Source: Mycolicibacterium gilvum
GTDB taxonomy: Bacteria; Actinomycetota; Actinomycetes; Mycobacteriales; Mycobacteriaceae
Reading direction: 5' to 3'
DNA: 64,000 bases
Assembly: GCF_900454025.1 (NCBI RefSeq)
Contig: NZ_UGQM01000001.1
Coordinates: 62,001-126,000 of the forward strand
Shown here: positions 17,058-25,872 of the stretch, in pieces
Layout of the letters: each line of letters starts with the position of its first letter
Position numbering within the stretch: position 1 is the stretch's first letter
Made by a program: the position numbers and the translations under genes
The notes under the pieces: generated by a model
Database searches by the model: none
Told to the model about the DNA's origin: nothing
What the model saw: the letters and a program-made list of their open reading frames with translations, nothing else

Positions 17058-17783
17058 ATGGTCTCGGGCGGTCTACCTCCACTGTCGGTCGACCCGGCGC
17101 AACTGAGCGCGGCCGGCGGTGCCTTGAAGTCGTCGGCGCTGGATCTTCCCGAGGCGCCGGCACCTTTCATGCCTGTCGGCACGGATCCGTTGTCGGTCGC
17201 GATCATCGGGCAGATCCCTGCGATCGAGACGCCGATCGCGACGCAGCTGCCACTGATCAAGGCTGAGGCGACGACGACGGCCTCGAACGTGGAGGACGCT
17301 GCGCAGGCCTACGCGGCCACTGACGAACAGAACAGCGCGGCGATCGACCAGGTCATGCAGAAGACTCCGTCGCAAATGCCCTCTGGCGGCGGTGGATCCG
17401 CCCCGGGTGGCGGGGCTGATGCGGCGGGCCAGATGAGTCAGATGATGGGCATGCCCATGCAGATGGCGCAGATGCCGATGCAGATGATGAGCGGGATCGC
17501 CTCGGCACCACAAGGTCTCATGCAGGGAGCCCAGCAGGCGGGTCAACAGGTCCAGCAGATGGCGGGTCAGTTCGGACAGGGAGCCACCGGCGGCAGCGCG
17601 AGCTCTGGCGCCCAGGTGCCGGCGCCTGATGCACCTGCACCCGAGCCCGCCTCCGAGGGCGCCGCAGCGGGCGAGCCCGATTCCGAACGCGCGCCGACGC
17701 CGGACGAGAGGTCCGATCGGGAGGACACCGGGGCGCCGGGGCGACACCGGGCTGCTGAGGCGGACGACAGGATTGATCTGTGA
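17058..17783 (+). CDS. espJ: EspJ, ESX-1 secretion-associated protein
   Basis: 241 residues (280 in M. tuberculosis). An EspC-like helical domain occupies about 1-105 (LSVDPAQLSAAGGAL, then YAATDE, a YxxxD signal). It is followed by a Met/Gln-rich stretch (QMMGMPMQMAQMPMQMM) and an acidic, proline-rich tail. The position right after eccD1 is that of Rv3878 (espJ). EspJ is a secreted or cell-wall-associated ESX-1 substrate. ATG 17058 follows GGAGAG. Its stop overlaps the next gene's GTG. Confidence 0.85.
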   Translation: MVSGGLPPLSVDPAQLSAAGGALKSSALDLPEAPAPFMPVGTDPLSVAIIGQIPAIETPIATQLPLIKAEATTTASNVEDAAQAYAATDEQNSAAIDQVMQKTPSQMPSGGGGSAPGGGADAAGQMSQMMGMPMQMAQMPMQMMSGIASAPQGLMQGAQQAGQQVQQMAGQFGQGATGGSASSGAQVPAPDAPAPEPASEGAAAGEPDSERAPTPDERSDREDTGAPGRHRAAEADDRIDL

Positions 17784-18097
17784 CCCGGCCACTCGACGTC
17801 GACACCGATCACCTGCGGGCCACCGCGGCGTCTTTCGTCGCTGCCGCCGAGCAGATCGCAGAGCTGGATGCCGATGCGCCGCTGGCCGATGCGGCGGCAG
17901 CGGTACCGGCGTTGAGGACGGCGGCGGCCTGCGCTGCGGCGATCACCACGGTGCTCGACGACACGACGAGCATCGCCGACAGGGCGCGCACGTTCGGCGC
18001 CGACCTGCGGAGCGCCGCCGAGACCTACGAAGCCACGGATGATGCATCAGCTGCCCAGGTCGACGGGGTGGAGGCACCGGCTACCGCGCCCCGGTAG
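17780..18097 (+). CDS. Small EspC/EspF-like ESX-1 substrate candidate
   Basis: A 105-residue alanine-rich helical protein ending with Y-E-A-T-D-D, a YxxxD secretion signal. The layout (L.V....L...A, alanine-rich middle, Y...D near the end) resembles the EspC/EspF family (Pfam T7SS_ESX_EspC), the family to which the first part of EspJ also belongs. It has no WXG turn. GTG 17780 overlaps the espJ stop (GTGA), so the two are translated together and could be co-secreted. M. tuberculosis has no gene at this place. It ends flush against the converging gene on the other strand. Substrate status is inferred. Confidence 0.7.
   Translation: MTRPLDVDTDHLRATAASFVAAAEQIAELDADAPLADAAAAVPALRTAAACAAAITTVLDDTTSIADRARTFGADLRSAAETYEATDDASAAQVDGVEAPATAPR
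18081..18097. terminator. Small hairpin at convergent gene ends
   Basis: Six-base stem (18081-18086 CTACCG with 18092-18097 CGGTAG, 5-base loop) whose right arm contains the TAG stop of the plus-strand gene. The minus-strand gene's stop starts at the next base. It could serve as a weak bidirectional terminator between the two ESX-1 operons. Confidence 0.3.
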
Positions 18098-19138
18098 TCA
18101 GCTCTGAACCGCGTAGCAGGCCTGATTGGTCAACGCCTGCAGCCGCAGAGCAGTGTTGTCGAGGTGGATGTCGGGCAGGGCGAATGTCGGGATCGCCATC
18201 GCGAAAGCCCTGCGGTACTGCGCCGACAAGGCGGCGAAGTCGGCTGCGACCAGGTTGCCGCTCAGCAGGCCGAGCAGCTGGGTCCGGTCGGCGTTCTGTC
18301 GCATGACGCCGGCGGTGTCGTCGCCGAGCTTCCGCTGCTCGGGCGCCCAGTAACGTGCCGGGATGTTCGGATCCAATGTTTCGCGCCACGTTCGGGTTAC
18401 GCCCGCGTAGTCAGCCACCATCGCATTCCATTCCGCGCAGAACGGCGACGGTGTGTCGACGTACCTGGCGGGTGCGTCGGGATTGGTCGGCGACACGTCG
18501 GGTACCGGCGGCGGACCCGGCAGCAGCACAGGGCTGCGTGCGGATGCGGAGCCGAAATCGATTGAGGCGCAGATGCCGTTGACTGCTTCGGCGGCGTTGA
18601 CCGCGGCCCGCGCCAGATGATCGGCAGGTGGCCGGTACGTCTCGATGCTGTCGGCGTAGGTGCGCCAGTACGCGATCGCCTGCCCGTAAAGCTCCCGCAT
18701 GACCCGGTGCGGTGTCGCCTTCGCGAGGTTGACTGTCCTGTCGGCTGCGGCCCGCATGGAATCGGCCACGGCGAGATGCTGCCTGCGCTGTTCGTCGGTC
18801 CACGCGCTGGCCGGCACGGCCGGGTCCCGGCGCAGCCAACCGTTGCCCATATCAGCGTTGAGGGCATTGTTGATCGGCTCCCAGTCCCGACAGGTCGGGT
18901 CGTCGGTGATGATGCTGACCGGGTCGTCGTCGGAGGCGGACGCGAAATCGGCGGTGAAGGCCGAAGGGCTCGGTGTCGGAGCAGGAGCCGGCGGGGGCTG
19001 CCCCTGCGGCTGGTCACTCCGGCTGAACCACAACGTCGTCAGCGTGATCAGCACCGCCAGGACCAGCGCACTCGAGCCGACGATGCGGTCTCTTCGGTCG
19101 TCGTGCCGAAGCCAGGGTCCAGTCGGTGGCAAGGTCAT
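18098..19138 (-). CDS. Membrane-anchored tandem-repeat protein A, next to espK
   Basis: 346 residues. One transmembrane helix (about 19-37) is followed by a proline-rich linker (about 44-60) and an exported domain. That domain is an exact internal duplication: C83-x2-W86, DP105, W113, EQ116, ADRT132 and C190 recur 151 residues later as C234-x2-W237, DP256, W264, EQ267, ADRT283 and C341, with 107 residues between the cysteines in both copies. The cysteine pairs probably form disulfides outside the cytoplasm. It is a clear paralog of the protein encoded at 21316-22425, on the other side of espK. I know no named family. It is last in the minus-strand ESX-1 operon, 15 bases after espK, so a role with EspK is likely but unproven. 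Confidence 0.85.
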   Translation of the reverse strand: MTLPPTGPWLRHDDRRDRIVGSSALVLAVLITLTTLWFSRSDQPQGQPPPAPAPTPSPSAFTADFASASDDDPVSIITDDPTCRDWEPINNALNADMGNGWLRRDPAVPASAWTDEQRRQHLAVADSMRAAADRTVNLAKATPHRVMRELYGQAIAYWRTYADSIETYRPPADHLARAAVNAAEAVNGICASIDFGSASARSPVLLPGPPPVPDVSPTNPDAPARYVDTPSPFCAEWNAMVADYAGVTRTWRETLDPNIPARYWAPEQRKLGDDTAGVMRQNADRTQLLGLLSGNLVAADFAALSAQYRRAFAMAIPTFALPDIHLDNTALRLQALTNQACYAVQS

Positions 19139-19153
19139 CGGTACCGACGGTAC

Positions 19154-21313
19154 CTAGGCAGAGGCATCCGCGTTCACGGCGTCGTTCATGATGACCGCGA
19201 GATGCTGCCAGTACACCCAGTCGGCGATGGCCAGGCGCTGGTCGGCGGGTTCAGCCGCGGTGTGGGCACGGTACACCGCGAGCTCTTGGGCGTGGTTGGC
19301 GTAGGTGATGAAGGCCTGCAGGTGAGCTGCGGAGCGTTGGGGATTGGTGCTCATCAGAGGCTTGGCGACCTCGAACCAGAGCGTGGCGGTCTGGTCGGCG
19401 GGTGGTTCCAGGTCGGTCGGGGCCGGGGGCAGCAGGTCATTCAGGCCGAAATCTCCGACAGCACTGAGCTGTTGGGCGGCAGTGGGGGAGATCACCTCGA
19501 GGCGGGTGCGGCCGGACATGGTCCCGTCGTCGGGGATGTCTTCTGCGGTGAGGATGATCTTGGCGACGCCCGGGTCGAAGTTGGCGAACTGTTCCTCGGT
19601 CGCGACCACTGCACGCAACTGAAGCTCGTGGTGCTGTGCCCACCCTTGGACGGCGAGGATCGGGTAGGTGGCCCACTTGGCGCGTTCGTCGGCCGGGATG
19701 GTGTCGTCGGCGGACGCCATCCGGACATTCTCGGGTAGCCGGACACCGTCGGGGATGTAGCCGATGCCATAGCTGTTGGCGACGACGATGGTGCCGTCCG
19801 TTGTGACCGCGGTGACCCAGAAGAAGCCGAAGTCTTTGACCCCGACGTTGAGGGCAGCGCCGATATGGCGGGCCCGCTGGAGTGGGTCGCTGCCGTTGTT
19901 CTTGCGGCGTAAGGCGCCCGCGGTTGATGCGGCGAGAACGGCGTCGCGTTCGGCACGTGCTTGCGAGACGGGAATGGGCGCTGCGGCGGCGCCGCTGCTA
20001 CTGGATGTGGCCGACATCGGTGCGACACCGGCGCCGAGACCGGCTGGGGCGGCGCCGGGAGCGCCTGTGGGTGGCGGCGCGGGCGGGGCTGGTGATGTAG
20101 GCGGCGCGAGTGGGACGGGGGGTGCGGCTGGGGGTGCGGCGCCGGCCGGTGCGCCCGCGACGGGTGCGGGGCCGCCGGAGGTTGATAGGCCACCGCCGGC
20201 GCCGGTGCCGGCGGTGGGTGCCGCGCCGGCCGGTGTGGTTGGGGCGGGCGCACTGGACGGGGGTGCGGCCGGCGATTGAGCGGGCGCCGAGGACGCCAGC
20301 GGCGCCGACTGATTGAACACCTGCTGGATCGGGGAGGGCTGAGCTTTGGCGGCGCCGGCGGGCGAGGCGTTCGAAGGCTGGGCGCCTGCTGCACCCGAGG
20401 TAGTGGGCGAGGCAGTCGACGGGGAACCACTCGCGGGAGACGTTGACGCGCTGGGGGATCCGGAACTCGCGCCGCCAGTGGAGGGGGGCCCTCCGGAGCT
20501 GCTCATGGGGCTGGAGGCGGATGGGGTGGAAGCAGACGCGGCCGACGGGGAGTTGGCGGCGCTCACGCCTCCACTGGAGGTGGTCGGCGAGGTCGCGGTG
20601 GCGGGGTGGGGGGGTGTGACGGCTGACCGCGGGCCGTGGGGATTCGCGTTCGCCGCCAGCTCGGGCGCCTCCTTCGGCCCGACTCTGTTGGATGCAAGTA
20701 CCACTCTCGGCGATGTCAGTCGTACCGGACCGAAGTGATCAAGGGATGACTTTGGTACCGAGGCTGCAGACGTGTCGGGAGAGTGCGGTACGCGCACTGG
20801 CTGGGGGGGCGGCTGCCACGTAGTGAACGCGGGTACCTTTGCCATTGCTCCAAGAATTATTGCTGTGTTGACTACATTTTGTGAACGAACCCAATTTTGA
20901 ATGAGCGCTTCCTTTTCGCCGGGCTCCAACTCGGGCGATTTGCGTATTACCGAGAAATAATCTTGTGCGGCCAGGAGATTGTCATTGACCGCGAGTTTCG
21001 CATCTACCACGACACGGGCGATCATGCTGTACCAAGCTATCGCCTTCTCGAGCTGCGCTATTAAGGAATGCATTTGCTGCAAGCGGTTTTCGACAGCAGA
21101 CTTGGCCGCGTCCGCAGCTCCGCCTGTCCAGACTCCATCAACAAACATTTTCGATTGCTGTCCCTGCCAGACAGCCATCGAACTGACGACTTCAGTGACC
21201 GTCTTGTTTAGGGCGGTCGAACGCTCGTTGAGAACATCTTCGTCGATGTCTGGCCACCCAGCGGGCTCTGTCATCTGATCTATGTATTCGCCATCTGCCT
21301 TCGAAATGGCCAT
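19154..21313 (-). CDS. espK: EspK, ESX-1 chaperone-like protein
   Basis: 719 residues (729 in M. tuberculosis). The N-terminal helical domain (about 1-165) contains GGAADAAKSAVENRL. A long Pro/Ala/Ser/Gly-rich linker (about 170-455) follows, then a C-terminal domain (about 465-719) with GFFWVTAVTTDGTIVVANSYG, IPDGVRLP and ADWVYWQHLAV, all matching EspK. EspK binds EspB and helps deliver it to the secretion machine. I chose ATG 21313 because MAISKADGEYIDQM aligns with the EspK start; ATG 21337 would overlap the upstream gene. It begins two bases after that gene's stop. The first 500 or so bases are clearly lower in GC than the rest of the gene. Confidence 0.92.
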   Translation of the reverse strand: MAISKADGEYIDQMTEPAGWPDIDEDVLNERSTALNKTVTEVVSSMAVWQGQQSKMFVDGVWTGGAADAAKSAVENRLQQMHSLIAQLEKAIAWYSMIARVVVDAKLAVNDNLLAAQDYFSVIRKSPELEPGEKEALIQNWVRSQNVVNTAIILGAMAKVPAFTTWQPPPQPVRVPHSPDTSAASVPKSSLDHFGPVRLTSPRVVLASNRVGPKEAPELAANANPHGPRSAVTPPHPATATSPTTSSGGVSAANSPSAASASTPSASSPMSSSGGPPSTGGASSGSPSASTSPASGSPSTASPTTSGAAGAQPSNASPAGAAKAQPSPIQQVFNQSAPLASSAPAQSPAAPPSSAPAPTTPAGAAPTAGTGAGGGLSTSGGPAPVAGAPAGAAPPAAPPVPLAPPTSPAPPAPPPTGAPGAAPAGLGAGVAPMSATSSSSGAAAAPIPVSQARAERDAVLAASTAGALRRKNNGSDPLQRARHIGAALNVGVKDFGFFWVTAVTTDGTIVVANSYGIGYIPDGVRLPENVRMASADDTIPADERAKWATYPILAVQGWAQHHELQLRAVVATEEQFANFDPGVAKIILTAEDIPDDGTMSGRTRLEVISPTAAQQLSAVGDFGLNDLLPPAPTDLEPPADQTATLWFEVAKPLMSTNPQRSAAHLQAFITYANHAQELAVYRAHTAAEPADQRLAIADWVYWQHLAVIMNDAVNADASA

Positions 21314-21315
21314 CG

Positions 21316-22425
21316 CTAGTCCATCACGATTCGACATGCTTCGCTTATGGCGCCTGCCGTTGAACCGGCCGCAACTTGAAGGTCGTTGTCAGAAGGCGAG
21401 TAGGTGACGAGAGCGCTTACGTAAGCACGCCGATACTGAGCGCTGAGTGCAGCTAAGTCAGCCCAAATTGGGTTGTTACTCCGTCGGCCTAGTTGCTGTG
21501 ACTCAGTTGCGAAAGCCTCCATCACGGGGGCTACTGCCGCGTTGACGGCTCGTTGGTCAGCTGTGAGTTCAGACGCCGGGATATTCGGATCGATACCTCG
21601 CCAAGCGGCAGTGTCATTAGTGAATTTTTCTGTTGCATAGAGCCATTGCCCACAGGAGGAAGATGGTGACGTCATGAAGGGTTTCGCATTGTCGGGGTCA
21701 AGCTCCCTTTCGAGATCCCTCGGGGGAGCCGAGCCAGGAACGAGCGGAGCACGCGCGCCAGCAGCCCCGAAAGCTATTGAATCGCAAATGGCATTGAGTG
21801 TGCCCGAGAAGCTGATTGCAACCCGGACAAACCGGTCATCCTGCTCAGTGTAAGTGGACAATTTACCCACGTAGGCACGGCTGTATGCAACAAACTGCTC
21901 GTACAGGATTCGCATGACGCGATGAGGTGTTCTCTTTGCCAATTCAACGGTGCGATCCGCGATGCTCTGCATCGCTGCTCCCATCGCTTCGTACTGGCGA
22001 GATTGTTCAGGCGTCCAGCTTGCCGCAGGAGACGTGGGGTCCCGAGCGTCCCATCCGTTGCGGGATGCGTCGACGAATGCAGTCACTATTGTCGTCCAAC
22101 TGGAGCACGTGGGATCCTCGGTGATGATCTCGACTGGGCCGTCGTCATCAGCGCTCGCGATCTCAGAGGTGTCGACCGCGGTCGTCGGCGATGGCTTTGT
22201 CGGATCGGGGCCTGCCTCCTCGGACTGACGTCCCGTGACGAACAGCGTCGCGGCCACGGTGAGGACGATGACCACCAGCACCGCGAGTCCACCCAGCACC
22301 CACACAGCTGCACCCCTGCCCCGAGGGCCATTGGGTTGCGCTGCGCCCCAGGGGGATCCGCCCGGATAACCCGGCGGGGGGCCAGACGGCGGTGGCGGCG
22401 GCCGATCTCCAGGAGGTGTGCTCAC
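21316..22425 (-). CDS. Membrane-anchored tandem-repeat protein B, upstream of espK
   Basis: 369 residues. A proline/glycine-rich cytoplasmic head (about 5-36) leads into a transmembrane helix at about 40-64 and an exported duplicated domain. Repeat 1 has C107-x2-W110, DP129, W137, ADRT157 and C214. Repeat 2 has C258-x2-W261, DP279 and C364; it is more worn (no ADRT). It is paralogous to protein A: both carry DPTC..W, TPHRVMR.LY and DLAALSAQYRRA-type segments. The start is GTG 22425 with GGGGAG five bases before it. The gene is lower in GC than its surroundings. It lies between espL and espK in the operon. No named family is known to me. Confidence 0.85.
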   Translation of the reverse strand: MSTPPGDRPPPPPSGPPPGYPGGSPWGAAQPNGPRGRGAAVWVLGGLAVLVVIVLTVAATLFVTGRQSEEAGPDPTKPSPTTAVDTSEIASADDDGPVEIITEDPTCSSWTTIVTAFVDASRNGWDARDPTSPAASWTPEQSRQYEAMGAAMQSIADRTVELAKRTPHRVMRILYEQFVAYSRAYVGKLSTYTEQDDRFVRVAISFSGTLNAICDSIAFGAAGARAPLVPGSAPPRDLERELDPDNAKPFMTSPSSSCGQWLYATEKFTNDTAAWRGIDPNIPASELTADQRAVNAAVAPVMEAFATESQQLGRRSNNPIWADLAALSAQYRRAYVSALVTYSPSDNDLQVAAGSTAGAISEACRIVMD

Positions 22426-22473
22426 ATGCACTCCCCACTGTGGCTTGTCATCCCATCCTCCATACTCGTCCCG

Positions 22474-22818
22474 CTACCCATCGTTCACGTCCGCGATGCC
22501 CGCGGTGATCTCCGCGACCACGGCATCGAGCCGCTCACGGTCGGCGTTGATCGCCTCGGTCGCTTCGGCATTCGCCTTCTGCAGCGCCTCGTTGACCCGA
22601 TCCTCGACGGTCTCGGATCCCAACCGCAGCAGACCGTCCTGGATGTAGACGTCCTTGAGCCAATGATGGCCGTTGAGAGTCACTTCCACAGTGTCGGTCT
22701 CATCAGCCGCGGTGAAGGATCCCGTCGCCATCTTCTCGAGCTGCTCGTCCATCAACTCCTGCAACCGCCTCGCCTGCTTCAGAACCGCAGCCACCTCTGG
22801 ATGCATGTCATCGCTCAC
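22474..22818 (-). CDS. espL: EspL, ESX-1 YbaB-like protein
   Basis: 114 residues (115 in M. tuberculosis) with a YbaB/EbfC-like fold: VEVTLNGHHWLKDVYIQDGLL in the middle, then VEDRVNEALQKANAEA. EspL supports stability of other ESX-1 substrates in pathogenic mycobacteria, and the fold is that of nucleoid-associated proteins. Its GTG 22818 overlaps the espB stop (GTGA). It ends with an Asp-Gly tail 48 bases before protein B. Confidence 0.93.
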   Translation of the reverse strand: MSDDMHPEVAAVLKQARRLQELMDEQLEKMATGSFTAADETDTVEVTLNGHHWLKDVYIQDGLLRLGSETVEDRVNEALQKANAEATEAINADRERLDAVVAEITAGIADVNDG

Positions 22819-24452
22819 GATGTTTCTCCCCTCTTGCCATCCTCAGGCGTGCCCCGCCGCCGCGGTCGAACACCGATCACCGGTTCTGTGTGCGGACGAT
22901 CCTCCACATAGAGCGATTCATCCACCGACAGTTGCGGATTGCGCTTCTTTTCACCGGCCCCGCCGCCGTGCGCACCGTGCATCGGCGCCATACCACCGAC
23001 GCCTCCGCCCATCGCGCCACCACCACCGCCCGATCCGGCGGATGCCATCGGGATGGGCGCTCCTGGTCTGGCCGGACTGGGCGCCACCGTCTCCGCTCCG
23101 ACGGCCGGCTGCAACGGTCCGGCCGGTACTCCGCCGCCCCCACCGCCGCCACCGCTCGAACCACCGCCTGCCGCAGCAGGTTTCAAGCTTGGATCGGTCG
23201 GTAACCTCGGCTCGGTGCCTTTGCCGGTCGTCGGCATACCACCTCCGGGTGATCCACCTCCCGGTGATCCGCCTGGTGATCCTCCCGGGGCGCCGCCCTG
23301 CTGCCCACCGCCTTGCTGGCCACCTGCCGGCGAACTCTCTTGCTGGCCGCTCTGTTGTGTGGCCTGCGGAGGTTGTTCAGCAACAGGCGGGGAGACCGGT
23401 GCTTCCTGGGGCGTCTGCGGTTGCTGCGGTTCGCCACCGGACGGCGCGCCGCCGCCCTGCGCGTTCGGTTGCTCTCCAGCACCCCACGGGTCGCGGCGCT
23501 CCTCGTCCTCGGTCCGGGCGGGGACACCGCGATCTCGTGGATCACCGTTCGCCGTCACCGGGGAAGTCGGCGCCACCGAGTCCGGTCGCGGCTGCGGCGG
23601 CTGCACGGGCGTTGGACGGCCACCGTTGGCGTATATCTCGCGGACAGCTTCAGACTCCCGGTACAGCTGCTGCAGACGGTCCCGGGACGCTTGGCTCGCC
23701 GCCATCCCCTGCTTCACGAACTCTGATTGCAGCGCCTCGAACTCGATCCGGATGGGCGCGTTGGCAGCTTTGGCCTGGTCGTGAGCAGTCGCCAACTTCT
23801 CGGCTTCCGCAGCGAGTTGGTTCCACTTCCCCGCGAGTGCCTGGAGCCATCCGCCGAAGGACTTCAGCTTCGTATACGCGGCCTCGGCGGCGACACCTTC
23901 CCAGTTCTGCATTCGAACTTCGAAAGGTATGGCGGCTTCGGTGAGCCTGGCGGCGTTCGCGGTCCATTCCGTGGCCGCCGCGCGCAGGGACGCGCCCTGG
24001 TCGCCTTCGGCCAGCTTCTTGTCGGTCTGGATCGGGTCGAGCGAGCCGTCGTTGTCGGACACGTACCCGAACGGCTCCATAGGTTGTGGCACCGGCGGCG
24101 GGGGTGTCGCGTTCAGCCCGATCGGGATGGGCGCCGGAGCGGAGACGGACGCACCGCCGGGAATCGTCGCGTCGATGTTGCTACTCGATGCCTCGTCGAC
24201 ATCCTGGTACGCCTTCGCGACCAGTCTGAGTGTCTCGGCCAGCCGCCTGCTCTCGGCCTGTCCCCACTTCTGTTCGGCGCCGAGTGCCGTAGCGTTCTTG
24301 ACCAGATTCTGCACGGAAGCCGTTGTCGAAGAGAGCTTGTCCGGGTCGGACAGAGGGACAGCGGCCGGATCGCTTCCCCACGGTATGCCCTCGACCGTGG
24401 CGGCCTTGGTGGTGAGGTCGTTGGGATCGACCTTGAGTTCGCCGTCGGCCAC
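22815..24452 (-). CDS. espB: EspB, secreted ESX-1 substrate
   Basis: 545 residues (460 in M. tuberculosis). A fused PE-like and PPE-like helical core (about 1-290) carries the composite signal: YxxxD at Y82-D86 and W184-E-G186. The middle is proline/glutamine-rich and then strongly glycine-rich (polyGly near 430). The C-terminus ends LYVEDRPHTEPVIGVR, which matches EspB. EspB is secreted through ESX-1, cleaved in its tail by MycP1, and forms ring oligomers. GTG 24452 has AGGAGGG eight bases upstream. It is followed by espL with overlapping codons. Confidence 0.93.
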   Translation of the reverse strand: MADGELKVDPNDLTTKAATVEGIPWGSDPAAVPLSDPDKLSSTTASVQNLVKNATALGAEQKWGQAESRRLAETLRLVAKAYQDVDEASSSNIDATIPGGASVSAPAPIPIGLNATPPPPVPQPMEPFGYVSDNDGSLDPIQTDKKLAEGDQGASLRAAATEWTANAARLTEAAIPFEVRMQNWEGVAAEAAYTKLKSFGGWLQALAGKWNQLAAEAEKLATAHDQAKAANAPIRIEFEALQSEFVKQGMAASQASRDRLQQLYRESEAVREIYANGGRPTPVQPPQPRPDSVAPTSPVTANGDPRDRGVPARTEDEERRDPWGAGEQPNAQGGGAPSGGEPQQPQTPQEAPVSPPVAEQPPQATQQSGQQESSPAGGQQGGGQQGGAPGGSPGGSPGGGSPGGGMPTTGKGTEPRLPTDPSLKPAAAGGGSSGGGGGGGGVPAGPLQPAVGAETVAPSPARPGAPIPMASAGSGGGGGAMGGGVGGMAPMHGAHGGGAGEKKRNPQLSVDESLYVEDRPHTEPVIGVRPRRRGTPEDGKRGETS

Positions 24453-24474
24453 TACGCACCCTCCTGTTTGCGTC

Positions 24475-25872
24475 TCACGGCTCGAGCGCCATCTGGTAGC
24501 GACTTTCCTCGCGCGGGTTGATCAACCTGATCGGTAGTTCCTTGTGCCGCGGAGTGGCGATGAAGTTGTCCCGCAGCACAACCCGGCCCACCCCGGGCTG
24601 GGGACGCAGGTAGGTCGTCGCGTGCGGCCATGCGACCTTCGCCGTCGGCCCGATCTGTGCGTTGACGTAACCCGCGAACTCTCCGAACTGCGGTTGCAGC
24701 GTGACGTTCGCGCCGGCCGCCGCCGAACGCACGACGAACTGCGTGAACAGCCGCGCGTTCCCGAGGTTGATGCTGACGTCGGTGTCGTCGAACGGCATGT
24801 ACACCGGATAGCGATCCGCGGTCTCGCCCACGAGGACGCCCGCCGACCCGATCGGGAGCTCGTAGTGGCGATCCGTCACCGGGCTCTCCCCGAGCAGTGC
24901 CGCCCGCTGGCCGCCGTACAGGCACGAGAAGCCGCGTGGTGTCGAGGGATTGGCCAGTGTGGTCAGCAGGACGGTCGCGGTCGGCGCCGCGCCGGGAACG
25001 ATACGTACCCGCGTCAGCGTGTAGTCCGCGCGTGCGGACCACCACACGTCGGGTCCGCCGGGAGCGTGGTAGGCGGCGGTGAATGTGCTGCGGCCCTTGA
25101 CCATCGACCAGGTTTCGCGTTCGAAGCTGATCTCCGTCGCGCCGTCGAAGTCGTCGAAACTGCGTGCCGGGCGTGCGTCGATGCCGTTGCTTGCCAGATG
25201 GTCGGCGATCCGGGTGGTCGACGAGACCACGTACTGGGCGAGGCCGGACACGCCGACGTCGCGGCGCAGAGCGGACTTCCGGGTCTTGTCCGGATCGGCC
25301 CGCAGCACGATCCAGGTGCGGCGCCTGGCGGGGGCGGGGTAGGGCCCGACGACCTGCTCGTAGAGTCCGACCAGAGCCGCCGGCGCGGTCCGGCCCACTC
25401 GGTAGCCCGCCGACACGATGTCGGCCTCGAGGTCGGGACAGTATGCGGCCAGGAGCTTCTCCAGCTGGCGGCTGTCGATGACGTCGTCGGTGAACGCTTC
25501 CCCGTTGACGATGACCGTCGGTGTGAACGGCCGGGGTATCAACTCGATGGCCGAGACGAGATAGCCGTGTTGCCAGCGCAGCGCGACGTGGTCGCCCGGA
25601 ACCACGGTCGCCCCCACGGCGGGCTCCGACGGTGCGGGCGGTGGTTGGCGGTGCCGGCGCCGCCATGCGAACAGCGCGGCGATCCAGCCGGTGATGCGTC
25701 GCCCCCGAATCGTCACCAGCGCGCAGAGCGCGATCAGCACCGCCAGCGTGATGCCCAACCACAGCAGGTTCAGCTGCGCGAAGATCAGGATGCACGCAGG
25801 GACGAGCACCGCGGCCCACAACGCGTGACCGGTGGTGAACCGCACACCGAAGATCGACAGGAACCTGCTCAT
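24475..25872 (-). CDS. eccE1: EccE1, ESX-1 membrane component
   Basis: 465 residues (462 in M. tuberculosis). Two transmembrane helices lie near the N-terminus (about 15-52), followed by a large cytosolic/peripheral domain with VVGATVVPGDHVALRW, ELIPRPFTPTVIV, CPDLEADIVSAGYRVG, RRTWIVLRADPDKTRKSA and PGGPDVWWSARADYT. The tail reads REESRYQMALEP. EccE sits at the periphery of the ESX membrane complex. ATG 25872 overlaps the mycP1 stop. Confidence 0.95.
   Translation of the reverse strand: MSRFLSIFGVRFTTGHALWAAVLVPACILIFAQLNLLWLGITLAVLIALCALVTIRGRRITGWIAALFAWRRRHRQPPPAPSEPAVGATVVPGDHVALRWQHGYLVSAIELIPRPFTPTVIVNGEAFTDDVIDSRQLEKLLAAYCPDLEADIVSAGYRVGRTAPAALVGLYEQVVGPYPAPARRRTWIVLRADPDKTRKSALRRDVGVSGLAQYVVSSTTRIADHLASNGIDARPARSFDDFDGATEISFERETWSMVKGRSTFTAAYHAPGGPDVWWSARADYTLTRVRIVPGAAPTATVLLTTLANPSTPRGFSCLYGGQRAALLGESPVTDRHYELPIGSAGVLVGETADRYPVYMPFDDTDVSINLGNARLFTQFVVRSAAAGANVTLQPQFGEFAGYVNAQIGPTAKVAWPHATTYLRPQPGVGRVVLRDNFIATPRHKELPIRLINPREESRYQMALEP

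Noticed and set aside
19900..20600. Repetitive GC-rich tract that could look like a repeat array
   Set aside because: It is the Pro/Ala/Ser/Gly low-complexity linker of EspK, irregular at base level; no CRISPR-like spacing.
23040..23480. Polyglycine/proline repeats in espB
   Set aside because: Low-complexity coding sequence typical of the EspB tail, not a structured DNA repeat.
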